Shown: positions 34,917-42,347 of the stretch, one piece after another
Position numbering within the stretch: position 1 is the first letter of the stretch
Layout: every line of letters begins with the position of its first letter
The notes under the pieces: generated by a model
What the model was told of the DNA's origin: nothing
The model's database searches: none
What the model saw: only the letters and a program-made list of their open reading frames with translations
Program-made: the position numbers and the translations under genes
NCBI GenBank assembly: GCA_029860075.1
Contig: JAOUBX010000013.1
Location: 1 to 64,000, forward strand
Origin: Deltaproteobacteria bacterium
Lineage (GTDB): Bacteria > Desulfobacterota > JADFVX01
Length of the DNA stretch: 64,000 nucleotides
Direction: 5' to 3'

Positions 34917-35774
34917 ATGATACAGTTTGCACAAAAAGCCCTGTTTTACAATCCTTACCTCCCTCATCCATGCAGAATCGTGGCTTCAACACCTCAAACT
35001 GAAGACACCATGCTTTTTAAGGTCAGGTTTGAAGACGATAAACTGGCCGAGGAATTCATTCATAAACCGGGTCAGTTTGTTCAGGTAAGCGTTATGGGAA
35101 CGGGGGAGTGCCCTATTTCCATCGCTTCGCCACCAACAAGGCATGGAACGGTAGATCTTTGCATTCGAAAAGCGGGCCGCGTTACAGAGGCCTTTCACGC
35201 CATGGGACAAAATGCCCTTTTCGGAATGAGAGGTCCCTACGGCAATGGTTATCCCGTTGACGTTATGGAAGGCAACAACCTGCTCATTATTGCCGGGGGA
35301 ATTGGAATGGCGCCTCTCAGGTCGCTCCTTTTGTACGCCCTTGATCACAGGAGTAAATTTAAAGATATTATCCTTATGTATGGAGCCAGAAACAGGGAGG
35401 ATTTCCTTTTTGTGGGAGAGTTGCTTTCTCTCCAGGGCCGCAAGGACGTAAAAACGCTTTTGGCTGTCGAGCATGACCCTGACGGCGCCTGGGAAGGTGA
35501 GGTAGGCTTTGTCACCGATCTTTTCCACAAACTCGACATCAATGCCAATAATACCTACGCCGCCGTCTGCGGCCCGCCTGTTATGTATAAATTTGTCATA
35601 AACAATCTTCTTGACATGGGATTTTCCAAGGGAAATATTCTCATGTCCCTTGAACGAAAAATGAAGTGCGGTATAGGTAAATGCGTGCACTGCAGTGTCG
35701 GTTTTAAATATACCTGTCTTGACGGTCCCATATTTACCTATTGGGATGCCATCAACATGAGGGAGATCATTTAA
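34917..35774 (+). CDS. hydG: Group 3b hydrogenase FAD/NAD(P) (gamma) subunit
   Basis: 285 aa. A ferredoxin-reductase-like flavin domain (KPGQFVQVSV, CPISIASPP), an NAD(P) domain (LLIIAGGIGMAPLRSLL; AAVCGPPVMYKFV) and a C-terminal [2Fe-2S] Cys cluster (MKCGIGKCVHCSVG ... C). ATG 34917 is chosen because GGAGG lies about 11 nt upstream; an ATG at 34908 is too close to it. It links the iron-sulfur chain to NAD(P)H. Confidence 0.85.
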   Translation: MIQFAQKALFYNPYLPHPCRIVASTPQTEDTMLFKVRFEDDKLAEEFIHKPGQFVQVSVMGTGECPISIASPPTRHGTVDLCIRKAGRVTEAFHAMGQNALFGMRGPYGNGYPVDVMEGNNLLIIAGGIGMAPLRSLLLYALDHRSKFKDIILMYGARNREDFLFVGELLSLQGRKDVKTLLAVEHDPDGAWEGEVGFVTDLFHKLDINANNTYAAVCGPPVMYKFVINNLLDMGFSKGNILMSLERKMKCGIGKCVHCSVGFKYTCLDGPIFTYWDAINMREII

Positions 35775-36547
35775 TGTCCAAACCCAAAATAGGCATATTC
35801 AGTTTTACCTGCTGCGAAGGTTGCCAGCTTGAGATTGTTAACTGTGAAGACGAACTTCTCGACATTGCAGGAGCCGTCGATATCGTCTCCTTTGGAATGG
35901 CGCAAAGCAATAACCTTGACATTGAAATGGATATTGCCTTTGTAGAAGGAACCATCGTGCAACCGTCGGAAGTGGAAATCCTTAAAAATATCAGGGAACG
36001 CTCAGGTCTTCTTATTGCCATCGGCGCCTGTGCAACTTACGGCGGAGTGGCTGCCATAGATAGAGATACAGACAGGGAAAAACTTAAAGATATCGTTTAT
36101 GGCAAGGCGGGCGCTTTTATCCCAACCATCAGGCCTTCGCCGCTTTATGAACATGTGAAGGTCGATTTTTCACTCCAGGGCTGTCCTATTGAAAAACACC
36201 AGTTTATTGCAGCAGTGGGCTACCTGCTTCACGGAGACTTGCCCCTGCTTCCTGATTATCCCGTCTGTACGGAATGCAAAAGAAAGGAAAATGAGTGCGT
36301 GCTGGTTCATCACAAGATTCCCTGTCTCGGACCTGTTACCCTGGCAGGATGTGACGCAAGATGTCCCAGTCACTACCAGGGCTGTGACGGCTGTTTCGGC
36401 CCTGTAGACGAAGCAAATGTCGCAATGGAATATAATGTATTAAGGGAAATAGGGATTGAAAAAGATGAAATTGCCCGTATGGTCGGTGTTTTTGCAACAG
36501 CATCTGATTCTATCAGTGAGTTTTTGAAAGGTAAAAATGGCAAATAG
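35774..36547 (+). CDS. hydD: Group 3b hydrogenase small (delta) subunit
   Basis: 257 aa, carries the proximal cluster next to the NiFe site. CCEGCQLE near 11-18, IGACATYGG near 81-89, GCPIEKHQF near 132, and a Cys-rich end (CLGPVTLAGCDARC, GCDGCFGP). No Tat signal peptide, so it is cytoplasmic. The ATG at 35774 overlaps the gamma-subunit stop (TAATG). Its end overlaps the large-subunit start by 11 nt. Confidence 0.88.
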   Translation: MSKPKIGIFSFTCCEGCQLEIVNCEDELLDIAGAVDIVSFGMAQSNNLDIEMDIAFVEGTIVQPSEVEILKNIRERSGLLIAIGACATYGGVAAIDRDTDREKLKDIVYGKAGAFIPTIRPSPLYEHVKVDFSLQGCPIEKHQFIAAVGYLLHGDLPLLPDYPVCTECKRKENECVLVHHKIPCLGPVTLAGCDARCPSHYQGCDGCFGPVDEANVAMEYNVLREIGIEKDEIARMVGVFATASDSISEFLKGKNGK

Positions 36548-37865
36548 AACCGTAAAAATAGATCACCTGTACAGGGTTGAAGGCCACGGTGGAATCAGGG
36601 TAGAACTGGACGGAAAAAAACTCCTTGACGTGCAAATGGAAATTTTCGAGGGCTCCCGCTTCTTCGAAGCGCTTATAAGGGGGAGGCATTATAAAGATGT
36701 TCCCATGATCATGTGCCGTATTTGTGCCATCTGTTCGGCATCACACAGGACCGTCGCTATAAGGGCCGTAGAAAAGGCCATTGGTCTGGAAGTATCGAGG
36801 CAAACAAAACTTTTTCGTGAACTGCTCATTATGGGAGAGATGATAGAGAGCCATACACTTCATCTATTTTGCCTGGCGGCGCCGGACTTCCTTGGGTTTC
36901 CCGGTGTTGCCGCCATGGCAGACAGGCATGAAGGCGTCGTCCGGATGGGTCTTGGCTTAAAAAAGCTTGGAAACGCTATACAGGAACTGGTAGGAGGAAG
37001 AAAGATACATCAGGTCAATGCCGAAGTGGGCGGCTTTTCCAAAATACCGGAAAAGGAGGCCCTTCTCAAACTTCGTAATGAGCTGGAATCAAAAATACCC
37101 GATGCCCACTCATCCATCGCATTTATAGAAGGCATCACCCAGGAAAACCTGACCAAATCACCATCGGTATTTTCAGCCCTCGATGATGAAAGCGGCAACT
37201 ACTGTTATCATGGCGATACTATTCTGGTCTCAACGGGAGACAAACTTCCTGTCCATAAATATAAGGAACTCTGCAATGAATTCGTCGTCTCCCATTCTCA
37301 TGCCAAACATTCGAGATATAAGGACAAGCCTTTAATGGTCGGCTCTCTGGCAAGGGTTAATTTTCACAGGGGGAAATTAACAGGCAAGGCTCAAAGTGAA
37401 ATGGAAAGGCTGGAGAAATCCTACGATCCCCATAATATCCTCTGGAACAACCTGGCTCAGGCAGTTGAAGTTTTGCAGGCCATGGAGAGAGGGATTGAAA
37501 CCATCGATCTCATTATGAAGGAAGGTTACAAGGAGGAGGAACCGGCAGTTCCCGGTAAAATATCAGGAGGATCAGGCGCTGCCGGAACGGAAGCGCCAAG
37601 GGGAACGCTCTTTCATTCCTATACAGTTGATGAAAAAGGAATAGTCACCGACGCCGACGTGATAACGCCCACGGCCATTAACCTGGAAAATATGGAAAAA
37701 GATATCAGGGCTGCCACAGAGATGGGGATCAGCGATCCGGAAGAGGAACTGAAACTTAAACTGGAAAAAGTTGCAAGAGCCTATGACCCTTGCATCTCCT
37801 GCTCTGTTCACCTTGTAGATATGCGGGAAAAACAGGCTTCATCTCTGCCCGTCTCATCTTCCTGA
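36537..37865 (+). CDS. hydA: Group 3b [NiFe]-hydrogenase large (alpha) subunit
   Basis: 442 aa catalytic subunit. The N-terminal nickel ligands lie in RICAICSASH (near 61-70), with Ala where most enzymes have Gly (CGIC). The C-terminal ligands lie in DPCISCSVH, followed by about 17 residues that a maturation protease would remove. Small subunit, reductase and iron-sulfur partners are adjacent, which together define a cytoplasmic NAD(P)-linked group 3b enzyme. No maturation protease or hyp genes lie nearby. Confidence 0.88.
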   Translation: MANRTVKIDHLYRVEGHGGIRVELDGKKLLDVQMEIFEGSRFFEALIRGRHYKDVPMIMCRICAICSASHRTVAIRAVEKAIGLEVSRQTKLFRELLIMGEMIESHTLHLFCLAAPDFLGFPGVAAMADRHEGVVRMGLGLKKLGNAIQELVGGRKIHQVNAEVGGFSKIPEKEALLKLRNELESKIPDAHSSIAFIEGITQENLTKSPSVFSALDDESGNYCYHGDTILVSTGDKLPVHKYKELCNEFVVSHSHAKHSRYKDKPLMVGSLARVNFHRGKLTGKAQSEMERLEKSYDPHNILWNNLAQAVEVLQAMERGIETIDLIMKEGYKEEEPAVPGKISGGSGAAGTEAPRGTLFHSYTVDEKGIVTDADVITPTAINLENMEKDIRAATEMGISDPEEELKLKLEKVARAYDPCISCSVHLVDMREKQASSLPVSSS

Positions 37866-37983
37866 ACGGGCCGCATGTCGCACTTAGGCTGAATCCGCTG
37901 CGGGAAAATTTTGCCTGCCTAATGTATAATCACAGGAGACGGCGGGCTCCTGGAAACCATGATCCAACTCAGTGTTGTCCGGT

Positions 37984-39360
37984 TTAAGTCAATAACCCGA
38001 ATTTTTTCATCCTGTAGCGAAAAGCATCAATCCCAAGGCCAATCTTCTTGGCTGCTTTTGATTGATTCCCCCCCGTCATATCGAGGGCCTTTTCTATGAG
38101 TTCCTTCTCAACGGCTTCAATAGAAATTCCCTCAGGCGGTATCTGAATATCGATACCTTCATTCTTTCTCGGCTTGGTTCCCATGGCTACAATTTCAAGA
38201 GGCAGGTGCTCGACAAGAAGCGTCTCCTCACTTTCAAGAATGATCGCCCTTTCAATGACATTTTTCAGCTCTCTCACATTACCGGGCCAGGAATATTCAA
38301 GGAGAAACCTTTCTGCCATCTTGGATATTCCCTTGACGTCCTTGTTAAACTCCCTGTTGAATTGCCCTACAAAATGCATGACCAGGGAAAGAATATCCCC
38401 TTTTCGTTCTCTCAGCGCCGGCAATTTGATCGGTATAACCTGCAGCCTGTAATAAAGATCACTGCGGAAAGTCCCCGCTTCAATGGCTTTTAAGAGGTCC
38501 TTGTTGGTGGCCGAAATAATCCTTACATCGACGGCCACATCCTTCGTTCCACCAATCCTTCGAACCATCCTGTCTTCCAGGACTCTCAATATCTTGGCCT
38601 GCATGCCAAGCGGCATATCCCCAATTTCATCGAGAAAGAGGGTTCCCCCGTCGGCTAGTTCAAAAAGCCCTTTTTTCATGGTCTTGGCATCGGTAAAAGC
38701 CCCCTTTTCATGACCCATGAGTTCACTTTCCAGGAGCGTTTCCGGCAGGGCGGCACAATTAACAGCCATAAAGGGCTCGTTGCTTCTGGCGCTCGTCGAG
38801 TGAATGGCCTTGGCAATAAGTTCCTTTCCCGTACCGCTTTCTCCCGTTATAAGGACCGTTGTCGTATCACTTTTAGCAACCTTTTCCACCATTCCCATAA
38901 CGGCCTTAATCTTGGTATCGGAACCAATAATATTGCCGGGGCTGAACCTTTGACTCTGTTCTGCCCGTAAAGTGGCCACCTCTTTCCTCAGGCGCACCGT
39001 TTCCACCGCTTTTTCAACAAGCAAAGAAAGCTCATCAAGGTTAAAGGGTTTGTTTATATAGTCAAAAGCGCCCAGCTTCATAGCTTTGACAACCATTTCA
39101 ACAACGCCAAGCGCTGTAATAATAACAACGATAATATCACTGCTTATCTCTTTTACTTTCTGAAGAACTTCCATGCCACTGATACCGGGAAGCTGAAGAT
39201 CAAGAAAGATGAGATCGGGCAACTCCTCTCTCGTCAGCCTGAGTGCATCTTCGCCGGTCCCTGCCGTAATCACCTGATAGCCCTCATCAGAAAGATTTTG
39301 TTCAAGTGACCACCTTATAAGTTCTTCATCGTCAACTACCAGAATCTTTGCTTTCTTCAT
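37984..39360 (-). CDS. NtrC-family sigma54 response regulator
   Basis: 458 aa from ATG 39360, 10 nt after AAGGAG; a longer start inside the kinase gene is less likely. Receiver domain with phospho-acceptor Asp in LIFLDLQLPG (near 53). AAA+ domain with Walker A GESGTGKE, the sigma54-contact GAFTDA, and DEIGDMP. Fis-type HTH at the end (GGNQSKAAKKIGL). It follows the haem-motif kinase by 4 nt and should be its partner. Target promoters are not identified; no clear -24/-12 site was found in the cluster. Confidence 0.92.
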   Translation of the reverse strand: MKKAKILVVDDEELIRWSLEQNLSDEGYQVITAGTGEDALRLTREELPDLIFLDLQLPGISGMEVLQKVKEISSDIIVVIITALGVVEMVVKAMKLGAFDYINKPFNLDELSLLVEKAVETVRLRKEVATLRAEQSQRFSPGNIIGSDTKIKAVMGMVEKVAKSDTTTVLITGESGTGKELIAKAIHSTSARSNEPFMAVNCAALPETLLESELMGHEKGAFTDAKTMKKGLFELADGGTLFLDEIGDMPLGMQAKILRVLEDRMVRRIGGTKDVAVDVRIISATNKDLLKAIEAGTFRSDLYYRLQVIPIKLPALRERKGDILSLVMHFVGQFNREFNKDVKGISKMAERFLLEYSWPGNVRELKNVIERAIILESEETLLVEHLPLEIVAMGTKPRKNEGIDIQIPPEGISIEAVEKELIEKALDMTGGNQSKAAKKIGLGIDAFRYRMKKFGLLT

Positions 39361-39364
39361 ATGC

Positions 39365-40834
39365 CTAATGCTCCTTCTGTGATCCATCGATGGGAAGAAT
39401 GACCTTTACACTGGTCCCCTCTCCAAGCCTGCTTTTTATCCTGATATTTCCACCATGCTGTTCGACAATTCTTTTACTAATTGAAAGACCAAGTCCTGTT
39501 CCCTCAACTCTTGACGTATAAAAAGGCTGAAAGAGCTTGGCCATCTCCTTTTTGGGGATGCCTTTCCCGTTATCTTTCACCTCTAAAACAACTTCATCAT
39601 TATCGTTCATAAATGTCAAGATATTAAGCTCACCCTCACCCTCCATTGCGTTAAGCGCATTAAGGAAAAGATTGAGAAGAACCTGCTGGATCTGCTTTTC
39701 ATCAGCATTTACCTTGGGAAGGGCCTTGCTGAATTTTTTAATAACCTTTATCTCTTTGGCATTTGGCTGCTGTGTAACAAAAAACAGTGCCTTTTCAACA
39801 ATACTGTTTAAATCCGTCATAGAGAACTCGGACATGGAAGGGCTGGCATAATTTAGCAGGTCTTTTACCGATTTGTCCAGCCTGGCTATCTGCTGCAGTA
39901 TTTCTTTTATTATAAAGCTCTTTTTCTTGTCATGCTTAAATTCACGGGAAAAAATCTGCATAGCGCCGGCAATGCCGGCAAGGGGGTTTTTTATCTCGTG
40001 AGCAATTCCCGAAGCAAGCTCCCCCACGGAAGCAAGCCTGTCGGCCCGCTCCAATTGCTGGAAGTGATATTTTTCGAGTTCCATTCTTGCCTCCTGAAGC
40101 CGTTCTATCATCGAGTCAAAACTGTGGCCCAGCTTTCCAATTTCATCCCCCTTCCCGAGATCACTTCTAACTGTCAGGTCCCCATCTTCTGCAAGGGCCA
40201 TTTTTCTGCTTAATTTGGATAAAGGCTTAATAACAATAATAAAAAGAAGGAGAAAAATGAATAAAGAAAGCCCTAGACTGATGACAAATGCAGAAAGATT
40301 GGAAAGCTGCCTCGCTTCCCGGACTTTAGAATCCATCAAATCGAGAGAGATTTCTGCTTCAAGAATTCCTATACTGTTACTTGTTTCACCGTGACAGAGA
40401 AAACATTCGCGAATATTTTTAATCGGTTTTGTCAGGTTTAATGTTCTTCCCGGACTTCCTTCAACAACAATTTCCGAAATGCCCTTTTTATAAGCTGACA
40501 TTCGCTCGTCATTAATTTTTTTACCTGTTTCCTTGAGGTTGGTTGATTTGACAATAATACCGTCGGGATGAAAAATCCTTACTGCCGATCTTTCTTTCAT
40601 ATGACTGTTAACGAGTTCAAGGATATTCTGCGTATCATCCGTCTTTCCTATCCTCATGGACTTGGAAATACTGCTTTCCGCCGTATTTAGTACCGTCTCA
40701 AGCTTGTCTCTTACTTCATCCATCAACTGGTCTTCATAGATTCTCATATGAATCCACCAGGAAATACCGATGGCAATAAAAAGGACCAGAGTAGTAGAAA
40801 CAATTACCTTGGTTATAAGGCTTCTTAAGATCAT
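39365..40834 (-). CDS. Sensor histidine kinase with periplasmic haem-c motif
   Basis: 489 aa. Two membrane helices (about 7-28 and 180-203) frame a periplasmic sensor domain of about 150 aa that contains CFLCH (144-148). Then a HAMP domain (203-255), HisKA with His279 in HEIKNP, and a HATPase domain (NALNAMEGEG, DNGKGIPKKE, GTGLGLSISK). The CXXCH near the end of the sensor domain suggests a c-type haem for sensing redox state or a gas, fitting a cluster full of cytochromes and cytochrome maturation genes. Confidence 0.88.
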   Translation of the reverse strand: MILRSLITKVIVSTTLVLFIAIGISWWIHMRIYEDQLMDEVRDKLETVLNTAESSISKSMRIGKTDDTQNILELVNSHMKERSAVRIFHPDGIIVKSTNLKETGKKINDERMSAYKKGISEIVVEGSPGRTLNLTKPIKNIRECFLCHGETSNSIGILEAEISLDLMDSKVREARQLSNLSAFVISLGLSLFIFLLLFIIVIKPLSKLSRKMALAEDGDLTVRSDLGKGDEIGKLGHSFDSMIERLQEARMELEKYHFQQLERADRLASVGELASGIAHEIKNPLAGIAGAMQIFSREFKHDKKKSFIIKEILQQIARLDKSVKDLLNYASPSMSEFSMTDLNSIVEKALFFVTQQPNAKEIKVIKKFSKALPKVNADEKQIQQVLLNLFLNALNAMEGEGELNILTFMNDNDEVVLEVKDNGKGIPKKEMAKLFQPFYTSRVEGTGLGLSISKRIVEQHGGNIRIKSRLGEGTSVKVILPIDGSQKEH

Positions 40835-40909
40835 ATTTTCACTGGAAGGTTATGCTTATGATGAATAATTTAATAAAGAAGCATGGCGTGAGAGGAGAAA
40901 GGGTCCTTT

Positions 40910-41386
40910 TTATTTAATTATTCCAGGTTTATGAACAAATTCCCACTCACTATAGCTCCCTTTTCCTTCAAAATGACGATATCGCTCAGGAAATCCGTCT
41001 TCCTTGACAGGTATTTTTTCGCTCCGGCTTTTAACGCCTTTAATTCTACCACTTTTTTTATCTTTAATAAAAATCCAGTCAGCCTCGCCTGTAAATGGAT
41101 CTTTATAAATTTTCCTCAGATAGCGCTTTGGCACAAGACTTCTGGGATCTTTAATCAAATCTTCTATTTTTTCAGGATAAAGATTGACTTTGCCATGAGT
41201 GCTTTTATAATAACCGTCAATTGCTCTTACAAACTGATCTCCCCTGAAGAGCAGATCCTCTTCTTTCGCTTTTTGATCAATGAAGCTCCAGTAAGTGCCT
41301 ACAGATGAAAGCGTAATACCAATAATTAGTATGGCAAAAAGAAGCGCAATATAAGTAAAACCGGTTTCACCTTTGAATCTGTCCAT
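40910..41386 (-). CDS. Pseudopilin-like protein, type II secretion
   Basis: 158 aa. Prepilin-type N-terminus KGETGFTYIALLFAILIIGI, with Gly at -1 but Thr-Tyr in place of the usual Leu-Ile, and Ala at the position of the conserved Glu5 region. It then resembles GspG-like proteins with KDPFTGEADW near 95. It is the last structural gene of the secretion run, 12 nt from gspG. The departure from the E5 rule suggests a minor pseudopilin. Confidence 0.7.
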   Translation of the reverse strand: MDRFKGETGFTYIALLFAILIIGITLSSVGTYWSFIDQKAKEEDLLFRGDQFVRAIDGYYKSTHGKVNLYPEKIEDLIKDPRSLVPKRYLRKIYKDPFTGEADWIFIKDKKSGRIKGVKSRSEKIPVKEDGFPERYRHFEGKGSYSEWEFVHKPGIIK

Positions 41387-41398
41387 AGGTAATAAAAG

Positions 41399-41794
41399 TT
41401 ACCACTCATTGTAGGCAGTTCCATCGAGAGCTATCTTGTCACTCCCGCTGTGAATATCATACAGGCTTCCTTCATATCCTTCAGGCGGCGGGATTGTCTG
41501 CCAGGTTTCTGTAGATTTCGTAAAGGGGTCCTTAGGTATAGATCTTATATAACCGCTTCCTGTTAAGTCTTCCAATGAATCGGGGTATTGTCCCTTATCC
41601 ACATAATATTGATCTATCACATCTCTCAGTGAAAAGAGGTTTTCCATCAATACAGCTTCTTTAGCTTTTATCGTTGAGTCCCTATACATGGGCTGAGCAA
41701 TGGTAAGAAGGATACCGATAATACTCATGACGATCATAAGTTCTATGAGCGTAAAGCCTCGACTGCTGTTAATTTTCTTTCTTATTACATTCAT
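41399..41794 (-). CDS. gspG: Major pseudopilin, GspG type
   Basis: 131 aa. Cleavage/methylation motif RGFTLIELMIVMSIIGIL at 12-29 with Glu5 in place. The C-terminal part (SIPKDPFTKSTETW; IHSGSDKIALDGTAYNEW) follows GspG/OxpG-like proteins with a calcium-site-like loop. Small size is normal. It needs a prepilin peptidase, which is not in the window. Confidence 0.82.
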   Translation of the reverse strand: MNVIRKKINSSRGFTLIELMIVMSIIGILLTIAQPMYRDSTIKAKEAVLMENLFSLRDVIDQYYVDKGQYPDSLEDLTGSGYIRSIPKDPFTKSTETWQTIPPPEGYEGSLYDIHSGSDKIALDGTAYNEW

Positions 41795-41849
41795 ATTTAT
41801 TCAGGTCGTTGCATCCGCCTGTTCAGGCCGGTTGAAATAAACAGACACC

Positions 41850-42347
41850 TTACCACTCATTGTAAAATGTCCCATCAAGCGCCATTTCATCACTGTAAGT
41901 TCGAATATCAAAAACATCCTCGCCACCGGAAAAGTCATCAGGCTCACTCTCATAAGACCTGATTTCCCAGGTTTCTTCAGGGGAAAGGAATTCGTTTGCA
42001 TTCATCGGGTCCCGGGGGAGGCGTCTTAGAAAATATATCATTTTCCCTTCGGGGTCTTTAACATCCTCCACGCCTTCAACAAGCTCACTCAACGATTCAG
42101 GGTACCCGGAGCGATCAATTTCCTGCATCATCCTTTTATCGTCGTAAGCCTTTTTATAATTATCAATGGCTGTCCTGATAAGCCTCAAGCTGTTCCTTAA
42201 TTCAAGCTCTTTCGCCCTTTTCCGGCTGATACCGGCAAGAGGCACTATGGCTGAAGCAAGAATTGCGACAATGGTAACGACAATGATAATTTCAATAAGC
42301 GTAAAACCTTTATTCCCCTTAACAAGCCTTTTCAAGGTAAGCTTCAT
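41850..42347 (-). CDS. Second GspG-like pseudopilin
   Basis: 165 aa. Motif KGFTLIEIIIVVTIVAILAS at 13-32. The end (IRTYSDEMALDGTFYNEW) parallels the preceding entry (SDKIALDGTAYNEW), so the two are probably duplicates that diverged in the middle. Its ATG overlaps the secretin stop. Confidence 0.8.
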   Translation of the reverse strand: MKLTLKRLVKGNKGFTLIEIIIVVTIVAILASAIVPLAGISRKRAKELELRNSLRLIRTAIDNYKKAYDDKRMMQEIDRSGYPESLSELVEGVEDVKDPEGKMIYFLRRLPRDPMNANEFLSPEETWEIRSYESEPDDFSGGEDVFDIRTYSDEMALDGTFYNEW

